DNA of 64,000 nucleotides from Diphasiastrum complanatum (GCA_029204225.1 CM055107.1:11789068-11853067), one strand, 5' to 3'; positions 38,301 to 47,096 are shown, numbered from the stretch's first letter. Notes: generated from the letters alone by a model not told the origin. Numbers and translations: made by a program.

Positions 38301-39520
38301 TTACAAGAGTGGCAAATTAGCCACGATCTAAAATACTTCTGCTGATGTCATGATATTTGATCAAATATTTGTACCCCATGGTACTTGGCTGATCTTCTTG
38401 GCCGTTCGTGGAGCAAGAAAGATTTTGTGTCGCGAAACAATTTCGTGTCATGTGTCGCGAAATTGTTCGCGAACAATTTCGTTTCTTGTGTCTTTTCTGT
38501 CAAAATCTGTGTAGAGAGCTAGCATGGCTTTGGCACTAGAAACATTTTGTTTCTTCATTGTAGAGATCCTTTATCCTGGTTTATTGGAAGAATATGTTGT
38601 TTGTACCAGTCTTCAACTCAACTGTTTGATTGGTGCTGACTTTACACTTCAGAGTCTTTGCATGTGCAATTCGGATACATTCAAACAATAAAACAAATTT
38701 GATAGTTTGATCAATGTTAAAAAAGACTCTTTTGTTGTGTAAGCAGTGAGATGCAATTTTAAGGGGATTCATAGATGCTTACTGTAGTTGCCTAGATCTC
38801 CCAGTCCAGTACCCCAAATGCCATTGTTGTTTTTCTTTGATACATAAAGCAAGGCATATATCTGTCCAACGGCACACTTTGTATAAATGGAGGATGTACT
38901 TTTGGCCTCAGAATCTCATTAAAAAAACTTTTTTTTCTTTCAAAAATATGTACTAAGAAAAAAATTGTCGAGGCGACGTTCTAGAACGGGTCCCCGTTCT
39001 GGAACGGGCAAGTATGGCTGCAAGGCAGCCTTATTGTCAATATTTTGTGTGTTTGAACCGTTCCGGAAGGGAACGCGTTCTGGAACACGTTCCATTTCGA
39101 AACCTGGGCAAAAAAAAAAGATTTAAAAAAACGTGAATATTTACAAAGGGTCCGTTCCGACCCAGCTTTCAGCATATATTGGTTGAGCAGATTACGGTGG
39201 AGCATCTTCAGCTGGTCAGTCTTCAAATGTCTCACCATCATGAACTCCCATAGTGATTCTGGAACGGCAACTATGCGTGTAACAGAGTTACAACCAATTT
39301 CCGGTTTGTACTAATCTTTAGACAGCAAGGATTCCTTAAGAATTCAAATTCGATACCACTTTAGCTATCACAGTTATGCATAAGTAACAAAACTTCCAAA
39401 GGTTAGCCTTTCAACAAATCTAGCCAATCAATATGCTACTGTCGCGGACAGTATCATAAACCCAGGAGATTTTAACTTCTGCCCACAAAAAACGGTTGCA
39501 GTGCGTTGGGATCTCTCTCT

Positions 39521-39556
<36 letters not shown>

Positions 39557-41732
39557 AGCTGTACCACAGCGATTCTGCTCGCAAACCCTCCTATCAGATA
39601 GCGATTCTGCTCACAAACCCTCCTATCAGATGGATCGCGGCCAGCAAGGGTCAACTTTTTTTTTAATAAAAAAAATATGTTCCGACCCAGTACGTTCCGG
39701 AACGTACTGTACAGAACGTACAGTACGTTTCGACCCAAAAGGGTTGGAACGGCCAACTCTTGATATTCAGAAAGTTTTCTCAAAGCCAAATCTCACGGTT
39801 TCACTATCTGAATAAAAGGTTACAAAGTTGGCCTTTTTCTATGTTCTAAAAAGCTTACATTTGAGTAGTCAGTAGTTTTCTCATTAAAAAAAGCTTCACT
39901 ACAAGTAGATCTGAGAGTGACCCACAAATGTGACACTTACCAATATTAGGAAGTCTTTCATTTCATCATTCTCGACCCCAATGAGCTGATCTATACTATC
40001 GCCCTTGTTTGCACTGATCAGAGGATTAGAATTGCATCTTAGAATTGCATAACAGCCAAGTACATAGTCTACAGCGCCAATTTAAAATATCTACTAGCTC
40101 ATGAAAAAATTGTCAGTTTATTTCCATTTCGAAGATGGTAGGGTAAATAATACTTCAGGTATGTACCTTCTTCCGACCACAAAACGTATAATAATCCCTT
40201 TATTAACCTCAAGTTTTTGCAATGCCGTCCCTGCTGTTGCCAAATTACTATCATCAAACAAGGGCGTCTAGGCTGGTTTAGCGTAAAGCAACTGGGATAC
40301 AATTACCACGCCTTTTCCAAGTAAGTGACTTGAAAAACCTTTTTGAAATCTAAACCAATTTGTAGCCTTACTTTCATTACTCTTACAGACCCTGATGTAC
40401 AAAGTATCCTAGAAAGTTTATCCTACAGTTTATTTGATGAGGAATTCAGAGAAGTCCTCTCACCAGTAGGCATCCAAGTTTTGCGAATAGAGTCCCTTCT
40501 AGATCGTTGACCAAACCCAGTGTTTATGCCTATCACAGCATGTAGCCGATTATTTGACGTTGCATTCGAAATTGGAGGATGTCTAGCACTATAACCTTGG
40601 CTCCTGGCAGCGGATAGCTCTATCTCCAGTTCTGCTAACCTCTTTGTTTTATCCCTAAAGCAATAAGGATGTTAGAGACTTATTCTCAGCTCAATTCCAA
40701 TGGATTTTAATAAAAATATTCTCAAAGACGCTAAAAAAGTAAAGCAAACATGCAGGAAATTGAAACTACAAAACTTACTTGCAGTCAATCCTCTTTAAGG
40801 TGTCATCAATGGATAATGTGCCTGTCCTCTGCCAGATTCAATGAAATAAAAATCGTGATGTAGAAAAATTTAATCATGCTCTATGGACAGTGAGACTGAA
40901 ATAATAGTTCATTGTTCTGTAGGTCAGCATATTAGTCATTGCCAAAATTTGCTCACACAATTTTTATCAGATCAAAGAAGATATAGTGTATATCTTGAAA
41001 GGACTAAAATGAAACTCGAGACAGGGTAATTGCTCAAAAACACATTTAAACAACGAGAAGTGATCCTGTGAAATTGCATGTATTTAGAATGTCTTGATAC
41101 ACTTTATCAGATAGTTTTACACTATTGGAATACATAACTCCCACAAAAAAGTCTCCATGTCTCACACTTTTCGACTTCAATATTGACTTCTGAATAAGAA
41201 GTGCAAAACACTTATAATTATGGTTTATACATGAGTAGCAGAGCCTGTTTTAAGATTTTCATATTCTGAAGGCCGATAAACCTCCAGCTTATTTGAGTGG
41301 AGATATATGAAACGTATAAATACGTTACATAGTAAAGAAGCTGTCTACTCAAACACTCCATTTCTGTACTGACTTTTCAACAACAAATAAGCCAAAAAAG
41401 GAACGTTTGCAGAGACGACCTGTCCATTGGTCTTCTGCAATGGACCGGAAAGGTGTACCCGCACCTCCGCATCCTGCCACAATCTGTCCACGGTAGTGGA
41501 AGACCCTACGCCAAGTTAGTCACAGAATCTATTATATGTCAGACAGTGTCTTTCTGTTCACTTTTTACTGACAAAGAGCACTCTTCAGTGAATAAAGTTG
41601 GTATTCAATGCAGAGAGAATGGCTACCATACCTGCCAGCAATGTAAAAGCAAGCCAAGAAAGAGATCATGACCATGATAAGGGAAATCATGCCACTCCGA
41701 ATCGCCCCTGACTGTGACAACCGGCTCTTCAT
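21185..41732 (-). CDS. Hydroxyproline O-galactosyltransferase, GT31 family
   Basis: Eleven exons on the - strand, all GT-AG and in phase: 41732-41632, 41483-41420, 40828-40779, 40654-40464, 40230-40167, 40013-39941, 30511-30388, 30155-30068, 29767-29717, 21788-21717 and 21338-21185 (stop TAA). The 343-residue product matches the length of plant HPGT enzymes, which add the first galactose to hydroxyproline of arabinogalactan proteins in the Golgi. Residues 15-33 form a signal anchor followed by RLWQD. GT31 motifs are [13 protein letters not shown] (124-136), [25 protein letters not shown] (206-217, the DxD-like metal/UDP-Gal site), [14 protein letters not shown] (239-252), [16 protein letters not shown] and [13 protein letters not shown] (301-313, the acidic catalytic pair). 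The C terminus after RRLCC is longer than, and unlike, the angiosperm end I know. Introns 6 (30512-39940) and 9 (21789-29716) are packed with retroelements; the other eight are 124-591 bases. No broken codon was found, so the gene looks functional. Confidence 0.95.
22000..22740 (-). other. Repeat-like segment in HPGT intron 9
   Basis: T-rich on +, purine-rich on -. The part near 22550-22650 resembles 11925-12030. It takes the place where the integrase of the gypsy relic just to its right should be. I recognise no protein. Confidence 0.4.
22741..24962 (-). mobile_element. Ty3/gypsy relic (gag end, protease, RT, RNase H)
   Basis: The - strand order is as follows. A gag zinc knuckle reads [11 protein letters not shown] (about 24885-24840). 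An aspartic protease follows with [19 protein letters not shown] (about 24675-24600; the usual DIGST has become DIGFT). RT starts with the [18 protein letters not shown] region (24108-23863) and keeps FLDDILVYN near 23560-23590, with a stop directly after. Its thumb/connection includes [13 protein letters not shown] and [13 protein letters not shown] (23480-23260). RNase H has [20 protein letters not shown] and ends [10 protein letters not shown] near 22770-22795. Frameshifts and stops separate the blocks, and integrase is absent. It lies in intron 9 in the sense direction of HPGT. Confidence 0.88.
25060..25670 (-). mobile_element. LINE (non-LTR) reverse transcriptase fragment
   Basis: On the - strand the segment reads [18 protein letters not shown], then a loop with [20 protein letters not shown], then [20 protein letters not shown] at about 25277-25215 and [22 protein letters not shown]. 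This is the order seen in plant LINE reverse transcriptases (VDFxKAFDxV, then the (F/Y)xDD catalytic box, then the GLxxN..KTKxM region). Frameshifts are present, and endonuclease and RNase H parts are missing. Confidence 0.75.
25800..26480 (-). mobile_element. Ty3/gypsy integrase fragment
   Basis: On the - strand [27 protein letters not shown] near 26395-26310 matches the gypsy integrase core (VVVDRLTKxAHFIP), followed by degraded sequence. Then comes the C-terminal region [24 protein letters not shown] (about 25990-25925) and [14 protein letters not shown]. It precedes the gag/protease of the neighbouring gypsy relic on the - strand, so it is a different copy or a rearranged piece. Confidence 0.75.
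26598..26749. repeat. Two-copy 76-bp tandem repeat with dyads
   Basis: Units start 'gtgtcactcatgcactggac' at 26598 and 'gtgtcgctcatacactggac' at 26674. Each ends in a short palindrome flanked by the same context (GACCGGTC in the first, GACTAGTC in the second). It probably lies in an LTR or leader of a retroelement. Confidence 0.85.
26760..28316. other. Intron 9 sequence with LTR-like context
   Basis: No gene. TGGTATTAGAGCC at 27584-27596 is one change from the plant tRNA-Met primer-site consensus and is preceded by several hundred bases of LTR-like sequence, so a decayed + strand LTR may end here. No TG...CA ends or polyprotein could be found, so this is a weak call. Confidence 0.3.
28317..28372. 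repeat. Microsatellite (CT)28
   Basis: An uninterrupted CT run of about 56 bases lies within HPGT intron 9. Ser-Leu reading frames across it are artefacts. Confidence 0.98.
29233..29298. repeat. Microsatellite (TC)n
   Basis: An uninterrupted TC run of about 66 bases lies in intron 9, some 420 bases 3' (on the gene strand) of exon 9. Confidence 0.98.
30512..32439. other. Start of HPGT intron 6, no gene
   Basis: The stretch 30900-31600 is richer in G and C and resembles LTR/leader sequence (for example 'gagtataagtagcc' near 31057 as a possible TATA region). A purine-rich 'ctagagagagaaag' word near 31625 resembles one near 48257. About 32350-32390 resembles 28520-28560 ('cagtattatgtca.aatgaatg'). 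No polyprotein is readable before 32440. Confidence 0.4.
32440..33262 (+). mobile_element. Ty3/gypsy relic (RNase H end, integrase zinc finger, C-terminus)
   Basis: On + the fragment reads [14 protein letters not shown] (about 32450), then the RNase H end with [30 protein letters not shown] (32593-32690). Next is the integrase zinc-binding region [20 protein letters not shown]...CMPCQ (about 32920-33078). The catalytic core is missing; the sequence jumps to the C-terminal part [16 protein letters not shown] (33125-33175). Stops occur throughout. It lies antisense to HPGT and is cut at its right end by the copia element. Confidence 0.82.
33284..33862 (-). repeat. Truncated 3' LTR of the intron 6 copia element
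   Basis: The right end, TGAAGAAACAAAATG on the - strand, follows a GAGAGGGATA polypurine stretch. Identity with the 5' LTR runs to about 33284 and then stops; the R/U5 side and the pentamer-rich part are absent, and the gypsy relic begins within about 20 bases. The 24-base palindrome is conserved at 33773-33796. Confidence 0.85.
37323..38557 (-). repeat. 5' LTR of the intron 6 copia element (1235 bp)
   Basis: On the - strand it begins TGAAGAAACAAAATG and ends TTTTTTCGCA just before the primer-binding site. It contains a perfect 24-base palindrome at 38458-38481 (half-site CGAAATTGTTCG). Its 3' half (37430-37750) is dominated by GAAGC/GAAAC-like pentamers on +. About 590 bases of it are repeated, nearly unchanged, at 33284-33862. 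Confidence 0.85.
39512..39554. repeat. Microsatellite (CT)n, interrupted
   Basis: A CT run of about 43 bases with one TTTT interruption, in HPGT intron 6, 387 bases upstream (on the gene strand) of exon 6. Confidence 0.95.
39568..39631. repeat. Two-copy 32-bp tandem repeat
   Basis: Units 39568-39599 and 39600-39631 each begin 'agcgattctgctc' and end 'cctcctatcagat'. They differ at one base. Confidence 0.95.
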
Positions 41733-43219
41733 TGTATAGATCTTGTTATGTCCATGCACGAGCTTAGAAAATATCTCCTTTTCTTGACTACAAACATTAA
41801 AAAAAAGCATCATTGGATGGCCTATCGTTGACTTGTCACCTCGAGTAACAATGACGGAAAACCTTAAGAAATCTCACGCCCTTCAGTCTGCCCTCATTCC
41901 TAACGTTCTAATTATGCACGAACTGGACTAAGCTATTATGTTCTTTCAGTATACTTTTCGGTTTCCTTTGCAACTTCAATTACACGGAAAATTCTAGAGA
42001 GGAAGAGAAGCATGCATTCATTATCACACCTGTAGAACGTACTCAACTCTTCAAGGGACTCAAATAGCGCAACATTCATCATATGTTCAGGACTGAAAAT
42101 ACAAAATATCTTGATAAATCCAGACTACAAAGTATATTGGTATATTTCACGCCAGAACTGCAATTCCAAGTATCCTCACCCTAAAATACGTAGAGATTTT
42201 GCTCATCCAATGCTTCTTAAGTTTTCCCTGGCCTTATTTTCGGTCACCTTCACCTTACATCCTAAGAGCTTCCATCATCTTCATACAAAGAACGAATCCT
42301 TCTGACCATTGTCAATAGATAATATTCTGTATACAACCATCTTATCGACTTCAGTTTCGTAAGCCATAGACACGTCGACGCTTCAGCTAAGTAAAAACCT
42401 GTCCCTTCATCTGCCTGTCCTGATTTTACTTGATTCAGCTCAAAATACTGTAACACGGCATCGCCTCCAACATACCAAACCAGATCAAAACCCGGCCATG
42501 CACTTCCAGGTGCGATTGCCAAGCTCCCATTACCATCAAAGCCTTCAGATCACTGCCAAGAGCTGCTTTCAAGAGGGAATTCAGAAATTAAAACGCATTT
42601 AAGAGCAAAATTTGTGCACCAGATCACCTGCCAATAGCTTGCACATCAATTGACTACCTAACACCCTGCGATGGCATGCACTGACAGAGAGTTGTTAGAC
42701 CAGAGAGAACATCTGATTACTGTTCGCATTTTTTGCAGCATTGGATGACAAGTCGTAATCCCATAATATTATATAATATATGACTACGATTGGTGAGATG
42801 AATTCATTATATGGAAATAGTAGAGTTAAATAATAATATCCCTGCTTTTATTAACAAGGGATAGTGGCAAGCCACAATGGCCCTACCTTAATAAAATTTG
42901 GTGTATAAGCCATTGTAAAATTGTTTTGTTTTTATTTGGCTTTTAGGAATGGATTTTAGTCATGGTACATGTAAATGGTTGATCCAATAGTGTAATGGAT
43001 TCTTTGTGTTGATTACGCCCAGTTTTTGGGTTTTTTAAAAACCATAAAATGTCATTGAATTTTTTTTTTTAAATTTGAAATTCTGAAGCACATTCCAAAC
43101 GCGCGGCAGACTGTGCGCGTCAGACTGCCACGTGGCAGTTTCTCATTGGTCCAAAAAAACCACAGTGTTGATTATGCTTTGTAAATGGCATGTGGAAAAG
43201 CCAAAGACTCCAATACGCA
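41733..43219. other. Upstream region of the HPGT gene
   Basis: No supported coding region. It should contain the 5' UTR and promoter of the - strand HPGT gene. A frame at 42522-42262 (-) has no recognisable features. From 42.7 kb on the sequence is AT-rich. Confidence 0.4.
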
Positions 43220-43332
43220 ATGGAAGGAGCCGGGCACAAGCCATTCTGCCCGGTTCGGCTTTCCATAAAAATTTAGGCTCGGCTTTTGGAAAGCCGAACA
43301 AGGCAAAATGGCCTATGCCCGGCTCCTTCCAT
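43220..43332 (-). other. 113-bp hairpin with 45-bp arms
   Basis: Arms 43220-43264 and 43288-43332 are inverted copies with 5 differences, separated by a 23-base loop. Read as - strand RNA, four of the five differences become G-U wobbles, leaving one true mismatch. The arms are GC-rich (ATGGAAGGAGCCGGGCA...) in an AT-rich context. It could be a small foldback/MITE transposon or a microRNA-type precursor; nothing here decides between them. Confidence 0.8.
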
Positions 43333-43653
43333 AATACATTAAGTTACTCCATGGAAAACATCTTAAGTTGTAAGAATTTGTTCAAAAAGTAGTGTAGTTG
43401 GCTTTTGTGATTGTTTGTTTGAGGTTATCTCGATTCATGATTGTTTGTTGGTGGTGTGTTTTTATTGAAGGATGCTCATCTTCTATATTGTGTGATGTAT
43501 TCATTTAATGTTTGATTGTTATCACAATATATAGGTGTCCCTAGAAAATACACACAAACATTTACCAATATAGCTTGCAAAGGCATTCAACATACATTTT
43601 ACACAAGGCCTAACAATTAACAATTTAATTTCCAATCCAAAAGAATGTACCAA

Positions 43654-43948
43654 GACGAGAGCTTTCCAACAATATCCGACATGACCCACTTCCAAGCAAC
43701 CGTTCAAAAGTTATAACCAGTCAAAGTTTTAAAAGACCCAATACCTCTGCTATGCATGGATTAAGGACTCTTTTGACCAAATATCGCTTTTGTGTGTGAA
43801 TAGAGCACCCTCTTAGTGAGAGGGTACTCTATGGGCGCACAAAAGCGATATTTGACTCTCTCTCTTTTCTAGAAACTTTGACTGGCTATAACTTTTTAAC
43901 AGTAGCTTAGAAGTAGGTCATGTAGGCTATCGTTCGATAGCTCTCGTC
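43654..43948. mobile_element. Foldback element with long inverted arms
   Basis: The inner arms 43778-43813 and 43819-43854 pair over 36 bases with a 5-base loop. The pairing resumes outside: 43654-43740 ('gacgagagct...aagttataaccagtcaaag') matches the reverse complement of 43865-43948 ('ctttgactggctataacttttt...agctctcgtc'). The left arm has about 30 extra bases. This is the structure of a non-autonomous foldback or MITE-like element; no coding sequence. Confidence 0.75.
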
Positions 43949-44281
43949 AAGAGCGCTTTCCAATAATATATTTTTCGTCTCAATCGGAATTACGGTTAAA
44001 AAGTTATACTTTTTTTTAATAATAAATTGCATATTATACTATGAATAGAATGTCATGCTTGCGAGCTGCCCATGACGCCGAATTATAGCATTATTATGAA
44101 AACTTTCTTTTCAATTTTAATGATCTACATTACGTAGATTTCAAATTTGAGTGTTTTGATTGGTCCATGTGTAAGCAAAATTTGAGAAAAAATAAAAAAA
44201 GAATCTTTACAAAGGGTCTTCTTTGGATTTAGAACTCCTTCAATAATTTTGCCAGGAACAAAGGGTACTTGACAACTTTTA

Positions 44282-44812
44282 GATTGGCAAAAGCCATAAG
44301 AAGAAAATGTCACCAATGTCGCAAATGTCTTGAGAAAAGATCTCGAGCTGAGAGGCACTATCCTCATCAAGGTCATCAGTAAAGACTAAAGGATGCGGTG
44401 ATAGAGGAGCATCAGAAACAAGAGGGGAAAGGATAGCAGGAGTAATACCATTTTTATTCTCCAAGCACATGAACACTTTTCTGATGTGCATATTACAAAA
44501 CTTTTCCTCTTCATCGAATTTTTCAACGAAATCATAAGGCGATTGTAAAGATTCTCCACTAAGATCAAAGTGTCTTTCTTCTTAACAAACTCAAGATAAA
44601 TCTTTACCCAGCCAATAGTTTCAAGCAGATCAATCAGGCAAAGAATCTTATCTTCAGGTCCAGCAGAAGAACATGTAGCCCTATCAGTGCTAATGAAAAA
44701 TTTATGCATCTCAACGACCTTTTTCATACAACAAATCAATGTTAGAACAAAATGGTTAGGTGAAGGAAGGGGCTCCCCATAACTCAATGAGACAGCATCC
44801 TGAAACCGTCCT
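44282..44812 (-). pseudogene. Unrecognised gene-like fragment with a frameshift
   Basis: On the - strand a possible splice acceptor (CACACAG) at about 44813 opens a frame RFQDAVSLSYGEPLPSPNHF, continuing with CCMKKVVEMHKFFISTDRATC and IDLLETIGWVKIYLEFVKK. At about 44575 the sensible reading moves to another frame, continuing HFDLSGESLQSPYDFVEKFD, EEEKFCNMHIRKVFMCLENK and LVFTDDLDEDSASQLEIFSQD, and ending at a stop near 44282. The composition is like a soluble protein, with no retroelement motifs. It may be a degraded gene copy or the last exons of a gene whose upstream part I cannot trace. I do not recognise the family. Confidence 0.45.
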
Positions 44813-46394
44813 GTGTGGACTAAACCATAAAAACAAACCTTTATTAGTTTTTTCTAAATCGGATAAAAGGTAAAAGCTTCAGTACTATCCCAACCAAGGA
44901 ATAGTTGGATTTACACCACCAGGATGCATAGAGAGAGATACAAGACTGCACTTAGTTCCTTTTGACAAAGCAAGACTGAAGCTTTTTAAAGCCTTTATTC
45001 ATAATCCAACAAAGTTAAGTATAGTTGAAAAGTAAAATATAGTACTAAAAAGCACCATAAAGCATAACCACTTTCAAGACGTCCAGCTGATACCTGCTGC
45101 CACCATCCCACAAAACAAAACCGCTCAAGTTAGTTTGGTGAGGAAGACAAGTGTCATGGCTGAATGACAGACGACAATTGTCAGTTGTAATTCATGTCCA
45201 AAAGAAGTTATACTACTTAACAATTTTGCATAGCATCTTTAAATAAAAAATAGTCCAGTCTTTCCAAACAAATAGTGTTTTTGGCAATAGGCCAATCCCT
45301 GTATCAGGGTGAGTGCCATGTTGATCAGCTTATGGTCCATATCGGTTCATTTTTAGTAATACAAGAGTATGAAAAGTTTTAACCATTCTTAATTTGCTAA
45401 GCCAAAAGACTTGGTGTGGACATGTGTGTTGGTATTAGGCCAAATCCATGTCATGCTAAGCCAAGTGACCCTTGCAAAGCAAGGTATGTCACGCACTACT
45501 GTCCATACTCCTGAGCATATCCATGCTTTCTAGTTGTATCGCACTAGAAGTCTAAAGTAACATTTAAAAAGGGTGGGGTTAGTTATTACCAAGATTGCTA
45601 TACATAGATAATACCTGATATATGGACACTGTTTCAGATAGACATGATCAGTTTTTAGTAAGAAATTTTCAATATTTTTATTAGGTGTTAGGGTAGATCC
45701 GTGCCGTTCTAACCCTTTTGTAAAAACTACGTATCTTACGCATTTCCATGCTGTCTAAGACAGTTTTATTGGAGTTCCTACTGTTAGGTTTCTGACAGGG
45801 ATTTCTTTAAAAATCGTTTAGTTAATTTTGCTTTTTTGGGGAGTATTACCTTTTTTCTAAAGTTGTTTCTTTCGAAAAAGAGGGTGAAACATATCAATTG
45901 TGAAGGTGTAAGGAGATAGTTAACCCATTCTTGTTCGTGCATTGTAGAATTTGTATACGAATCGATAACGAGAAGTCATACTTGAATGTTTGTCGACGAG
46001 GCTTCTTGAGAGGCAACCATCGTTGTTTTTCCGCAAAAAGTTTATCTTTATATCATAATGACAAAAAGTAGTTTGTTTAGTCCATAGCTACGTTCAAGAG
46101 TAAAAAACATTTAGATAAAGTGCACGGAATGTGTCAAATCGTCTACTTTATGAAGTTTCAATCAATGACATACCTTTGCTTTGAGTACGATAATGCACGA
46201 TTTGAGTATGAACCAGAGCGTAGAAGGTAAAGGCCGTAGTAAGAGATGACGCTACATTATCACATGCACTGATTAACAATTTAGTATCATATAGTGAGAC
46301 TGGGAAACGTAAAAAACGTCATTTGAGAATATCAGTTCTTTGTAAGAATAGAGAGTACATCTAATTCTTAGAGGTGAGCATTCAACATTCCTTC
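44813..46394. other. Gene-free stretch
   Basis: No convincing coding sequence. A sequence of the form 'gttaggccaaatccatg.ca' near 45430 and 'gttagggtagatccgtgcc' near 45693 may be an old duplication. Otherwise AT-rich. Confidence 0.4.
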
Positions 46395-47096
46395 TATCCA
46401 TTGTTGGATAATATAAGGTATGAGAGTGAGAAAGCAACTATTCATTAAAAGAAGAAGTGTGCTTTCTGTCCATTGCTGGACAACAAAATATATGAACCAT
46501 TACACCTTCTAAAAAACAAAAAGGGTGAACCTCTTGTCCATCGCTGGACAGTAGTGTGTATTTTCATATATAATATCAAGAAAAAGGGAACAATGGAGCT
46601 TGTTGTCCATCACTGGACAGAAAGTCCATTTCTCTTGCAAGACCATCTTCAAAAGTAAAGAAATCATGCTAGTGGACATAAGCATTCAAAAGTGCTTTAG
46701 TTTGAAGCAACCAAACTGCTACAATGTAGCTATTCCATCACTGCCCTCTGCAAGCGAAGAGGCACTCATACCTACGAAAAGATGGCAAGTAAGCAATCAC
46801 TGCCTACTAATCATTTTGAAATGATGTAGTAGGGCGCATGATATTCATCGCTAATAGGCAGAAACCACCTGTTCCATCTACACAAAGATGCATTGGAACT
46901 TGTCCATCGCTGGACTCATATCCATCCAACCAAAAAAAACCCTTACAAAGCTTTATGTCTAGAACATGATTAACCCATAGCCAGCGGTTTAAGCAAAGAA
47001 GAATGATTGAAACCCGGAAGCATAGAAAATGCACTGGAATGCCAAAGTAATGGAGAGTTGCTTAATTTACGATAGTATGTTGTCCAATCTGGAACT
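46395..47096. repeat. Spaced array of a 16-base dyad
   Basis: The dyad TGTCCA-NNNN-TGGACA occurs at 46467-46482 (loop TTGC), 46535-46550 (TCGC) and 46604-46619 (TCAC). A variant with both arms changed together, TATCCA-TTGT-TGGATA, lies at 46395-46410. Later weaker copies lie at 46901-46915 (TCGC) and about 47081-47095 (TGTCCAATCTGGAAC). Spacing of the first four is 72, 68 and 69 bases, and degraded half-copies are visible near 46665 and 46730. The intervening sequences differ apart from an A-rich block before each dyad. Confidence 0.75.

Larger units (their letters stand above)
33284..38557 (-). mobile_element. Ty1/copia element with unequal LTRs in HPGT intron 6
   Basis: The 5' LTR is 38557-37323 and the primer site TGGTATCAGAGCC is at 37318-37306. 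Gag (UBN2-like; [18 protein letters not shown]) lies at about 37170-36790. The zinc knuckle and protease are missing. Pre-integrase [14 protein letters not shown] and integrase ([36 protein letters not shown]) run 36600-35700. RT starts [14 protein letters not shown]...KARLVAKGF and has YVDDTLIL near 34790. RNase H ([31 protein letters not shown]) lies at 34310-33975, followed by [14 protein letters not shown]. The 3' LTR, 33862-33284, lacks the last ~640 bases of the 5' copy. Frameshifts near 36050, 34975 and 34340 separate the readable blocks. The element is transcribed in the same direction as HPGT. Confidence 0.92.
38970..39755. other. Cluster of GTTCCGGAACG-type palindromes
   Basis: Two modules, 38975-39100 and 39675-39755, contain repeated variants of CGTTCYGGAACG, plus GGTCCGTTCCGACCCAG at about 39148-39164 and 'gttccgacccagtacgttcc' near 39680. 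Between them are a CT microsatellite and a 32-bp tandem repeat. The words resemble terminal and subterminal repeats of a hAT-type DNA transposon (a CAGGTTTCGAAATGGAACG-like end on the - strand at about 39107), but no transposase or target duplication is visible. Confidence 0.4.

Noticed and set aside
42262-42522. - strand frame of 86 codons upstream of HPGT
   Set aside because: No domain, no splice link to HPGT exon 1 (which has its own good start); at most 5' UTR sequence.
46395-47096. CRISPR-like array
   Set aside because: Repeats are 16 bases and degenerate, no cas genes exist, and the DNA is plant nuclear; only the regular spacing resembles a CRISPR.
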